Source: Terasakiella brassicae (GTDB lineage: Bacteria > Pseudomonadota > Alphaproteobacteria > Rhodospirillales > Terasakiellaceae). Taken from it: a DNA stretch of 51,418 bases. The stretch is taken from positions 1 through 51,418 of the forward strand of contig NZ_BMHV01000023.1 in NCBI RefSeq assembly GCF_014641495.1, read 5' to 3'. Below are positions 17,202 through 25,658 of this stretch, one piece after another. The position numbers were made by a program, and so were the translations under genes. Below the pieces are notes generated by a model, which made no database searches, was not told the DNA's origin, and saw only the letters and a list, made by a program, of their open reading frames with translations. The stretch's first letter is position 1, and each line of letters begins with the position of its first letter.

Positions 17202-20200
17202 ATGGTATTTATGATGCTTCCGGTTCTGACACCCGCCCGTGGTCTTGATGATGTAACATTGCGTTTTTTGAAGGCGCTGGAAAAAACGTCATTTAAGGGC
17301 GAAATCCATGCTGATTATCCGACCCGTCTGCTCAGTGCGACCGATAATTCCGTTTATCAGGTGATGCCGCAGGCCGTTGTCTATCCGGCATGTGAAGGCG
17401 ATTTGAACGTTATTGCCGAACTGGGTGCCCATGATGATTTTCGCGGCATTTCATTTGCTCCGCGCGGTGGCGGCACCGGAACCAACGGGCAATCGCTGAA
17501 TAAAGGTGTGGTTGTCGATATCTCCAAACATATGAACAATATCATCGCGTTTGATGAGGAAAAGAAACTGGTGACAGTGCAGCCGGGTGTGGTGCTGGAT
17601 CAGTTAAACGCGTTTCTTAAAGAAAAAGGCTATTTCTTTCCGCCAGCCGTTTCGACCTCGTCACGCGCCACCTTGGCCGGGATGACCGGGACGGATGCGT
17701 CGGGAAAAGGGTCACGCATTTATGGCAAAACATCTGATTATATCGAGGAAATGGACGTTGTTCTCAGTGGCGGGCAAAGCTGGACATCACGCCCCCTAAA
17801 TGCCGATGAGATGACAGAAGTGATGGCGCGTCACGATATCGTCGGCCATATCCATCGCCAAGCTTATGAAAGTATTATCGAAAACGAAGAACTGATCGAA
17901 CAGACTTTCCCGAAAATGAACAGGGGTTTGACCGGGTATAACCTGCAACATGCGTTGGATAATAACGGGACGTTTAACTTGTCTTATCTGCTGGCCGGTT
18001 CGGAAGGATCATTGTGTTTTACGCAAAAATTGACTTTCCGTGTCATTCCTTTGCCCAAAAACAAAGGGCTGGTCACCGTTCGCTATAAAACCTTTAACGA
18101 GGCGTTGGAAGGCGTGCAGTTGATCCTGAAGGCGGACCCGGCTGCGGTTGAGGTCGTTGATGACAAGATTATGATGCTGGCCCAAGATGATATCATCTGG
18201 ACACAAGTGGGCGATATGCTGGGCGGTGTTGCGGGGGAACCCCCGGTCATGGGGATGAACTTTGTCGAATTTGTAGGCAATTCCCAAGGCGAAGTCGATG
18301 CCCAAATCGCCAAGCTTGAAAAAATTCTGGATGAAGCATCGGAGCTGGAAGGGCAAGCAACCGGTTGGCGCGCAACATCGGATGGCGCACAGATTTCCGC
18401 CCTTTGGGAAATGCGCAAAAAATCTGTTGGGTTGCTGGGGGCATTACAGGGTAAACGCCGTGCAATCCCGTTTGTTGAAGATACCGCCGTGCCCCCGGAA
18501 AATCTTGCGCCTTATATTCGGGAGTTTCGCAGTCTGCTGGACAGCCACGGGGTTGATTACGGCATGTTTGGTCATGCCGATGTTGGTTGTTTACATGTGC
18601 GACCAACGCTGGATCTGACCGATCTCATGGACGAACCCAAACTGCGCGAAATCTCCGACGGTGTGGCGGATCTGACCAAAAAATATGGCGGTCTGTTGTG
18701 GGGGGAACATGGCAAAGGGTTTCGCGGGGAATATTCTCCGAAATTCTTTGGCCCCAAACTGTATGACGAGCTGCGCAAGATCAAAGCGGCGTTCGATCCC
18801 TATAACCTGTTTAATCCGGGTAAAATCGCAACACCCTATACAATGGCAGATGTGGCATTGACGGCGATTGATGAGGCGGTCTTGCGCGGCCAAATCGACC
18901 GTACATTAGATGAAAAACTGAAAGAAGCTTATCCCAAAGCCACGTTATGTAATGGGAATGGGGCCTGTTTTACATGGGATGCCTTTGATCCCATGTGCCC
19001 AAGCTATAAGGCAACGCGTGATCGTGTCCAATCGCCGAAAGGGCGGGCCGGATTGTTGCGTGAATGGTTGCGTTTACGCACAGAAGCGGACAAATCAGAT
19101 ACCCCCAATGCGTTGGCAGAAGGCAAGGATTTCAATATTGATGTCTATGAGGCCATGAAGACATGCCTGTCGTGCAAGACATGCGCGACCCAGTGTCCGG
19201 TCAAAGTCGATATCCCGGAAATGAAGGCCCAGTTCTTACAAGCCTACCATGAACGTTACAGCCGCCCTAAGCGGGATTGGCTGGTGGCCCGACTTGAAAA
19301 ACTTGCGCCGATCACCCAGAAATTTGCAACCCTGACCAATCTGGGGCAATCCTTACCACCGGTAAAAGCCTTTATGCGTCACGGGTTCGGCTTGATTGAT
19401 TTACCAAAGGTCTGTCGCAATACCGTACAGGCAGGTCTGAAACAACGCGGTGCGCCTGCCTTTGATCTGGACGCAATGCGCGCCTTGTCGACAAAAGAAA
19501 AGGCCCGTTCGGTTGTTTTGTTACAGGATACGTTTACCACGCATTATGATGTGGATGTTGTGCTGGCGCATTATGATTTGTTGGCCAAGCTTGGATATAG
19601 CGTCTATGTGGCGCCTTACCGCCCCAATGGTAAGCCCCTGCATGTCAAAGGGTTCCTGAAGGAATTTGACCAACTGGCAGCGGATAATGATGATTATTAC
19701 CTGCATATTGCCACGTGCGGGATTGATATGGTCGGGATTGAAGCCGCCGTCACCCTGATGTTCCGCCAAGAATATAATCAACGTCTTGCCAATCGACCGG
19801 ATTATACGGTCTTTCAGTTCCATGAATGGCTGCATGCACAAATGATTGCGGGCCATTGGCAGGTGCCTGCACATATGCCAGAAGGGGAATTTGCCTTGTT
19901 TGCCCATTGTACGGAAAAGACATCCCTGCCGGAAACACCGAAGCAATGGAACGAGATTTTTAAAACGTTCAATCAGTCTTTGCAGATTGAAAGCACAGGC
20001 TGTTGCGGAATGTCGGGCATGTTTGGCCATGAAGCCGATAATGAAGAGATGTCGAAAAAGCTTTATGATATGAGTTGGAAAGACAAGGCGGCGAAAGCCG
20101 GACCGGGTCAAATGCTTGCCACCGGTTTTTCCTGTCGATGTCAGACCAAACGTTATGGGGACTTCAAACCGAAACACCCGGTTGAGGCGCTGGTTCAGTT

Positions 20201-20213
20201 GTTAAAGGGTTAA
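17202..20213 (+). CDS. ydiJ: YdiJ-type FAD/Fe-S D-2-hydroxyacid dehydrogenase (D-2-hydroxyglutarate dehydrogenase family)
   Basis: This 1003-residue fusion is close in length and order to E. coli YdiJ (~1018). An FAD_binding_4 domain (residues ~50-190, PRGGGTGTNGQSLN) is followed by an FAD-oxidase C domain (YGMFGHADVGCLHVRP, WGEHGKGFRGEYSP). Then come cysteine motifs CNGNGACFTWDAFDPMCPS and CLSCKTCATQC for Fe-S clusters, and a C-terminal CCG-type half (CCGMSGMFGHEA). YdiJ oxidises D-2-hydroxyglutarate and related hydroxyacids and passes electrons to the respiratory chain. The start is uncertain between Met codons at 17202, 17211 and 17214, with no strong ribosome-binding site. Its stop overlaps the stop of the convergent gene by 4 nt. 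Confidence 0.9.
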   Translation: MVFMMLPVLTPARGLDDVTLRFLKALEKTSFKGEIHADYPTRLLSATDNSVYQVMPQAVVYPACEGDLNVIAELGAHDDFRGISFAPRGGGTGTNGQSLNKGVVVDISKHMNNIIAFDEEKKLVTVQPGVVLDQLNAFLKEKGYFFPPAVSTSSRATLAGMTGTDASGKGSRIYGKTSDYIEEMDVVLSGGQSWTSRPLNADEMTEVMARHDIVGHIHRQAYESIIENEELIEQTFPKMNRGLTGYNLQHALDNNGTFNLSYLLAGSEGSLCFTQKLTFRVIPLPKNKGLVTVRYKTFNEALEGVQLILKADPAAVEVVDDKIMMLAQDDIIWTQVGDMLGGVAGEPPVMGMNFVEFVGNSQGEVDAQIAKLEKILDEASELEGQATGWRATSDGAQISALWEMRKKSVGLLGALQGKRRAIPFVEDTAVPPENLAPYIREFRSLLDSHGVDYGMFGHADVGCLHVRPTLDLTDLMDEPKLREISDGVADLTKKYGGLLWGEHGKGFRGEYSPKFFGPKLYDELRKIKAAFDPYNLFNPGKIATPYTMADVALTAIDEAVLRGQIDRTLDEKLKEAYPKATLCNGNGACFTWDAFDPMCPSYKATRDRVQSPKGRAGLLREWLRLRTEADKSDTPNALAEGKDFNIDVYEAMKTCLSCKTCATQCPVKVDIPEMKAQFLQAYHERYSRPKRDWLVARLEKLAPITQKFATLTNLGQSLPPVKAFMRHGFGLIDLPKVCRNTVQAGLKQRGAPAFDLDAMRALSTKEKARSVVLLQDTFTTHYDVDVVLAHYDLLAKLGYSVYVAPYRPNGKPLHVKGFLKEFDQLAADNDDYYLHIATCGIDMVGIEAAVTLMFRQEYNQRLANRPDYTVFQFHEWLHAQMIAGHWQVPAHMPEGEFALFAHCTEKTSLPETPKQWNEIFKTFNQSLQIESTGCCGMSGMFGHEADNEEMSKKLYDMSWKDKAAKAGPGQMLATGFSCRCQTKRYGDFKPKHPVEALVQLLKG

Positions 20214-21235
20214 ATATCGTCATCCATATGGCGTTTGGCTTCGCCGTACAGGTTGACATATCCGGCATCCAGTACGGGAACGGCGCGAAATGTGATGATA
20301 TGGTCTTTGCTGCGGATATCGCCGAATACCTCTTTGGACTCGTAAAACGCCTTGCGCACCAACTCAGAAAGGGCCGGGGCGACAAATTCCTTACTGTCAT
20401 CGCCAAACAGCGCCTGTTGGGCGCGTGCGGCACTGTTGGCATAAAGAACTTTACGGTTTACCGAACACCGCAGGAGTGCATAAGGCGTTTCGTGTAAAAA
20501 ACGCGCCTGAAAATCTGATTTTGCCTTTGCTTCGCTAACTTCAACGCGCATGGCTTCAATCTGGCGGGCCAATAAGGAGGTCAGGTCTTTGCCTTTTGTT
20601 AATTCTTGGGGAAGCGGCGTGCTGGCCAGTTTGCCGCTATGTTCTTGCAAATGGTTTTGAATAGCCTGCATCGGGCGCAGGTGCATTTTACCCCACAGCC
20701 ATAAATTCAGGACAGCCAGCAGGCCTGCCATAAGGGGGGCCGCAACCCAGTTTACAAGAGTTCCCCAATGTGGGGCAGGGCTCAGGCGGGCACCGTCCAG
20801 TCTAAGGATAAGCCAGTCATAAGGCAGGTTTTCATCTAAACGCAAGGCGATATCGGCTTTTTCAAACAGATCATCCCATTGTACCAAAACGTTTTGGGAT
20901 GCGCTTTGTGGCGGGAAATCATTTTGCGTTTCACCAACGCTTAAGGGGCTATCACCACCTTGTAACAATTTAACGCCTAAGACACTGTCCACATTCAACA
21001 AATCATTCACGCGGAGCAAAATATCGTCACTTTCCCCGCCAGTACTGAGAACGGTTGAGGCAAGCATCCGCGCCGTTTGTACAATGGTATTTTGTCGCAG
21101 GTCCTGTTCCTGAAGGCGCAGGTAGCTGCCCAGACAGAGTAAAAGAGCATAGGTACAGAGTGCCAGTGCCCATGTGCCTTGGCGTGCACGCTTTGATCGC
21201 CAAGCCTGTTTGATCGTGCCTGCATTTTCTGTCAT
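20210..21235 (-). CDS. Two-TM periplasmic sensor with C-terminal PAS domain and no output domain
   Basis: No named family recognised. This 341-residue membrane protein has TM1 at ~22-38, a periplasmic region of ~120 residues, TM2 at ~164-182, a HAMP-like linker and helix (~185-240), and a PAS-like fold at ~245-335 (ALLRCSVNRKVLYANSAA). It ends right after the PAS domain, with no kinase, GGDEF or methyl-accepting region. I see no downstream remnant of one, because the convergent dehydrogenase gene abuts it. It is divergent from the LuxP-like gene, sharing a 160-bp intergenic region, and could signal through protein contact with the LuxQ-like kinase. That is speculation. Confidence 0.7.
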   Translation of the reverse strand: MTENAGTIKQAWRSKRARQGTWALALCTYALLLCLGSYLRLQEQDLRQNTIVQTARMLASTVLSTGGESDDILLRVNDLLNVDSVLGVKLLQGGDSPLSVGETQNDFPPQSASQNVLVQWDDLFEKADIALRLDENLPYDWLILRLDGARLSPAPHWGTLVNWVAAPLMAGLLAVLNLWLWGKMHLRPMQAIQNHLQEHSGKLASTPLPQELTKGKDLTSLLARQIEAMRVEVSEAKAKSDFQARFLHETPYALLRCSVNRKVLYANSAARAQQALFGDDSKEFVAPALSELVRKAFYESKEVFGDIRSKDHIITFRAVPVLDAGYVNLYGEAKRHMDDDI

Positions 21236-21395
21236 TTGAACATCCGGCGTTACGGCTTCAACAAGTTATTGTAACATTTTAATAAAAAAGTGCCTGCCTG
21301 CAATGATATTTACAGTTATACTGCGTTCCGGATTATAAAATTCCAAGGGGAAGGAATAACGCAACTCGTATTCGCAATGTGAGGGGAGCGGAGAA

Positions 21396-22538
21396 ATGAG
21401 GCGTGTTTTATGGTTGGTTGCCATTCTGTTTTTCAGTGGCGACCTGTCTGCACAGACAGAAGGAACCGGTTACTGGACCTATAACGAATATATGTCTTTG
21501 CACCCGGAACAGCGACAAAAGGCAGCAACGTTTTCTGCAATGGTACGGGCGGACGCTGTGCCTGAACAGGGAATAAAAAAACCGGTTAAAGTCGCGGTTG
21601 TTTACCCCGGTAAACAGGTCAGCGATTATTGGTGGCGCAGTGTTTCTTCGATGGAAGCGCGCTTGCGCGAACATAATTTACCTTATGAAATCCACCCCAA
21701 TTTTACCGAACCGGGTGTGGATATCCGTTTACAGGAAAAACAAATTGCGCAAGCCTTGGAAACAGATCCCGATTATCTGATTTTTACACTGGATGCCTTT
21801 CGCCACCGTTCCATCATTGAACGGATTATGGTACGCGGACGTCCCAAGCTGATCTTGCAAAATATCACAACCCCTGTTCGGGCATGGGGGGATCAACAAC
21901 CGTTTCTGTATGTCGGTTTTGATCATGCCTTGGGCAGCAGCTTGTTAAGCAAAAAATTTGTAAAAATATTTCCGCCCAAGACGCAATACGCGATGTTTTA
22001 TGGCACGCAAGGCTATGTGAGTGCGATGCGCGGCGGAACATTTCAGATAGAAAGTGAAAGGCATGCTCAGGCGAAAATCGTTGATTCCTTTTATCTGGAT
22101 TTCAATCGGGAAAAATCGAAACAGGCAGCCCTGAAGACCTTGCAAAAGCATAAAAACCTTCCGTATATTTTTGCCTGCTCGACCGATATTGCCCTTGGCA
22201 TTATTGACGCAGCCAAGGAATTGGGGCGATTGGATCGACTTGTGGTCAACGGCTGGGGCGGTGGTGAAGCCGAATTACAGGCGATCCTGAAAGGAGAACT
22301 TGATTTTACGGTCATGCGTATGAACGATGATAACGGGGTTGCTATGGCAGACGCGATTTCCTTGGATCAAAATGGAAAATCAGGTCTGGTGCCGACAATT
22401 TATTCCGGGGATATGGTTTTGATTGAGAAAGGGGTGGAAGCGCACTATCTGCAAGAACTGAGAAACCGCGCTTTTCGATATTCGGATCATTGGCGTACAA
22501 AAAACGATCAAGTCGTTACCTTCGACGGGCAAAAATAA
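21396..22538 (+). CDS. luxP: LuxP-like periplasmic autoinducer-2-binding protein
   Basis: This 380-residue periplasmic binding protein has a signal peptide (cleavage near SAQ, ~residue 20) and the two-lobed sugar-binding fold. It is a close relative of Vibrio LuxP: YPGKQVSDYW, DYLIFTLDAFRHR, LILQNITTP, FLYVGFDHA, NGWGGG and VMRMNDD are shared. The LuxP residues that I recall as contacting borated AI-2 (Gln77, Ser79, Trp82, Asn159, Arg215, Thr266, Trp289, Arg310) correspond to Q74, S76, W79, N156, R212, T263, W287 and R308, a steady offset of 3 then 2. The ribosome-binding site is GGAG, ahead of the ATG. It is followed after 3 nt by the LuxQ-like kinase. No luxS lies in the window. Another furanose-like ligand cannot be excluded. 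Confidence 0.88.
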   Translation: MRRVLWLVAILFFSGDLSAQTEGTGYWTYNEYMSLHPEQRQKAATFSAMVRADAVPEQGIKKPVKVAVVYPGKQVSDYWWRSVSSMEARLREHNLPYEIHPNFTEPGVDIRLQEKQIAQALETDPDYLIFTLDAFRHRSIIERIMVRGRPKLILQNITTPVRAWGDQQPFLYVGFDHALGSSLLSKKFVKIFPPKTQYAMFYGTQGYVSAMRGGTFQIESERHAQAKIVDSFYLDFNREKSKQAALKTLQKHKNLPYIFACSTDIALGIIDAAKELGRLDRLVVNGWGGGEAELQAILKGELDFTVMRMNDDNGVAMADAISLDQNGKSGLVPTIYSGDMVLIEKGVEAHYLQELRNRAFRYSDHWRTKNDQVVTFDGQK

Positions 22539-22541
22539 AGA

Positions 22542-25500
22542 ATGAATAATAATAAAGGTTTTCGGCTGAGCACATTTATTCTTGCACTCTCCTTTGGCGG
22601 AGTGTTGAGTGTTTCAGCCCTCTTTGGCATTTCAAGTTATATGTCGGCACAGCGTCTGATTGACCATGAGATTCGCCAGTCATTTGATTATCGCCATCGG
22701 ATTGTCCAGTTGAACCTGAATGAGAAACTCTCTCAAATTGCGGCGCGTGTCTCGTTTTTATCAGATTTGCAGCCTCTCATTCAGGCGGTTGGCAATGGTG
22801 GAAAACCGGATGTCGAAAATTTTCTGTTTGATGTGATGCAATCGGATGAAATGCGCGATCTGGATGTTCTGATTGTTACCAATCAACAAGGCGAGATCGT
22901 CGGGGATGCCAGTTCCTTTCTCAGCCCTCTCAGTAAATTCACAGATAAAATCTATCAAAGTACACCGCGTGTTTTTCAAAAATGGTCCTTGGTGGAATTG
23001 GATGCGGCGTCACAGACAATGGCACTGGTTTACAGTGTTCCCTTGATTGAGGGGCAATATGGGCAGGTGATCGGGTCCGCGTTTGTGGCCTTGGCCCTGA
23101 CGGAGAATATCCAGTTCTCAAAACGTTTGATGGCGGCTGCGGATGTTGCCCGACTGTATCTGACAACTGGGAAACGCATTCTGACAAAGGCCGGCAGCGA
23201 TTCCTTAGGTCAACATCTGGATGACGCGCAAGTTCTGGCCCTCGCGCAGGAAGCCAATAAAGATATTATGAAAGTTGGCGATTATGTCGGGGCATCTCAG
23301 GATATTCAGATCGGTGTAAATGGCGGTGTGAAGTTGAACGTTATTACGTTCATGCGACGTGATACGGCAATTGACCTGATGCAGGAATATCGCATGAGCG
23401 GTATTTTGCTGGTCGTCGGGGCGTTGATTACGGCGTTATGCATTGCTTATATGATCCGGCGCTTGATGCGCAATAGCACTTTGCGATTAACGGCCTATGT
23501 TGATCAGGTCAACAAAGGGGATCGGACCGTGCGCTTTCAGGCGGGACCCGTACGGGAATTTAACCGTTTGGGCGATGTGGTTGGCAACATGGTTGCGACC
23601 ATCCATGAAAATGAACGTTATTTGACCAATTTAATCGATTTAGCCCCCTCTCCGATTATCGTGTGGGATGAGCAGGGAAGAATGACCAAATTCAATCGGG
23701 CCGCCGAACGGATGATGGGATTTGTCATAGATGCGGGCCAAACGCCGCATATTCAGGATATTATGGGGGCGATTGTGCAACCTGATGAGTCTGAACGCAA
23801 GATAAGCGTTCTTGAACGTTCTTTGAATGGCGAAGTGATCGACGGTTGGGAAATGGCGCATCGCAATTTCAAAACTGCCCAAATTAATTATATCACCTGG
23901 AGCATTTCACCGGTTGCCTTTCATCGGGATGGATCTGTTGCGACCGTATTGGCGCAAGGTCTGGATATTACCCAACGCAAACATGCGGAAAAAGAATTGC
24001 ACCGCATAAATGAGGAGCTGGAACGCCGCGTTGCCAATCGCACACGGGCCTTGGAAGATGAAATTGTCGAACGTCGTCAGATCGAAGCAGAGTTACGCAA
24101 CAGCGAAGAACGTTTCCGCGATATTGCCGAAGCTTCGTCCGATTGGTTCTGGGAAATGGGTCCGGATTTACGGTTCAGCTATATGTCGGATAAAGCGATG
24201 ATGGTTTCGGGCTTTCTGGAAGACGAAATCATGGGCAAGACGCGTGAAGAATTGATCGGTTTGACGCCGCAAGACTGCGAGCAACCAAAATGGCGCGCGC
24301 ATCTGGGCACCTTGGCGCGGCGTGAACCCTTCCGGGCATTTGAATATACGTTAAAGAACCGTCACGGGGAGAAACGCGTTTTCCGGATCAGCGGCAAACC
24401 GGTTTTCAATTCGTTGACGGGTGATTTTCTGGGGTATCGCGGGTCCGGGCGTGATGTGACGGAAGAATATTTGCGTGCACAGGAATTGCAAACCGCCAAG
24501 GAAGAAGCGGAAAATGCAAGTCAGGCAAAAACGGAATTTCTCTCTTCCATGAGCCATGAACTCAGAACACCGTTGAATGGTATTCTGGGGTTTGCGCAGC
24601 TTCTTTTGATGCCCAAAGGCAGCCAGCTACAGGACAGTCAGAAAGAGTTTATCAATCAGATTTTGAAAGCAGGCAATCACTTGCTTAATCTGATTAATGA
24701 AATTCTGGATTTAGCAAAGATCGAAGCCCGCAAAGTCGAAATTTCACTTGAGCCGGTTCATCCATATAATGTGATGGAAGATGTCATCGACCTGTTGGAG
24801 GGTCTGGCACATGATCGTGGTATTCAATTGATAAATGAGATTACCGAAGACAATACCACGTTGATTTATGCGGATTTCACCCGTTTAAAACAGGTGTTGG
24901 TCAATTTGGGTGGAAATGCGATCAAGTATAATAAAGATCAGGGCATTGTTCGTTTTACATGCGCATATGATGCTGGTCTGGATATGGTGCAATTTAATGT
25001 TATCGACACCGGGCCGGGGATTGACCTGAAGAAAAAGGAAGAACTGTTTGTTCCTTTCAATCGCTTAAATGCAGAATTTAGCGAGATTGAGGGAACCGGG
25101 ATCGGTTTGGCGATTACGGATAAACTTGTCGGTCTGATGGGGGGCGAGCTGGGCGTGGACAGTACCCCGGGTGAAGGCAGCTGTTTTTGGTTTCGTCTGC
25201 CTGTTTATAAGCAGAAATTAATTGACGGGCGCAAGGGGTTGACGGCTTTTCACGGGATTGAAACCATCAATCCCGTTTTAAAACGTACGTTGAGTATTTT
25301 ATATGTCGAAGACAATCCCAGCAACAGCACCCTCATGCAGGATGCATTGGCGCAATCCCCGAATATTGAATTGATTATCAAACGCACGGCAGAAGAGGGC
25401 TTGGCTTATATTGAAACACATGATGTGGATTTGTTGTTTTTAGATATGAACCTGCCGAGGATGAGCGGCTGGGATATGATGGAAATCTTACGCCAGAAAC

Positions 25501-25658
25501 AACAAATTGGTGATTTCCCGATTATTGCGGTGACGGCGCAGGCGATGCGCGCCGATATTGCCCGTGCGCAGACCGTTGGGTTTACGGATTATCTATCCAA
25601 GCCGATTAATTTGAAGGATGTCTTCGGTCTTATTCGCAAGCATACACAGGTAAACTGA
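22542..25658 (+). CDS. luxQ: LuxQ-like hybrid sensor histidine kinase
   Basis: This 1038-residue inner-membrane hybrid kinase has TM1 ~11-33, a ~250-residue periplasmic sensor (34-285) and TM2 ~286-306. A HAMP domain follows at ~307-355 and PAS1 at ~362-478 (LAPSPIIVWDEQGRMTKFN, close in wording to the LuxQ cytoplasmic PAS). Then come a coiled coil, PAS2 at ~522-645, HisKA with H672 (SHELRTPLNG), HATPase with N792, DTGPGI and GTGIGLAI, and a receiver with D968 and K1020. In Vibrio, LuxP bound to LuxQ toggles kinase and phosphatase activity. The coupling here is inferred from the gene pair. PAS2 and the coiled coil are additional to LuxQ. No LuxU/LuxO partner is in the window. The end overlaps hupT by 29 nt. 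Confidence 0.86.
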   Translation: MNNNKGFRLSTFILALSFGGVLSVSALFGISSYMSAQRLIDHEIRQSFDYRHRIVQLNLNEKLSQIAARVSFLSDLQPLIQAVGNGGKPDVENFLFDVMQSDEMRDLDVLIVTNQQGEIVGDASSFLSPLSKFTDKIYQSTPRVFQKWSLVELDAASQTMALVYSVPLIEGQYGQVIGSAFVALALTENIQFSKRLMAAADVARLYLTTGKRILTKAGSDSLGQHLDDAQVLALAQEANKDIMKVGDYVGASQDIQIGVNGGVKLNVITFMRRDTAIDLMQEYRMSGILLVVGALITALCIAYMIRRLMRNSTLRLTAYVDQVNKGDRTVRFQAGPVREFNRLGDVVGNMVATIHENERYLTNLIDLAPSPIIVWDEQGRMTKFNRAAERMMGFVIDAGQTPHIQDIMGAIVQPDESERKISVLERSLNGEVIDGWEMAHRNFKTAQINYITWSISPVAFHRDGSVATVLAQGLDITQRKHAEKELHRINEELERRVANRTRALEDEIVERRQIEAELRNSEERFRDIAEASSDWFWEMGPDLRFSYMSDKAMMVSGFLEDEIMGKTREELIGLTPQDCEQPKWRAHLGTLARREPFRAFEYTLKNRHGEKRVFRISGKPVFNSLTGDFLGYRGSGRDVTEEYLRAQELQTAKEEAENASQAKTEFLSSMSHELRTPLNGILGFAQLLLMPKGSQLQDSQKEFINQILKAGNHLLNLINEILDLAKIEARKVEISLEPVHPYNVMEDVIDLLEGLAHDRGIQLINEITEDNTTLIYADFTRLKQVLVNLGGNAIKYNKDQGIVRFTCAYDAGLDMVQFNVIDTGPGIDLKKKEELFVPFNRLNAEFSEIEGTGIGLAITDKLVGLMGGELGVDSTPGEGSCFWFRLPVYKQKLIDGRKGLTAFHGIETINPVLKRTLSILYVEDNPSNSTLMQDALAQSPNIELIIKRTAEEGLAYIETHDVDLLFLDMNLPRMSGWDMMEILRQKQQIGDFPIIAVTAQAMRADIARAQTVGFTDYLSKPINLKDVFGLIRKHTQVN

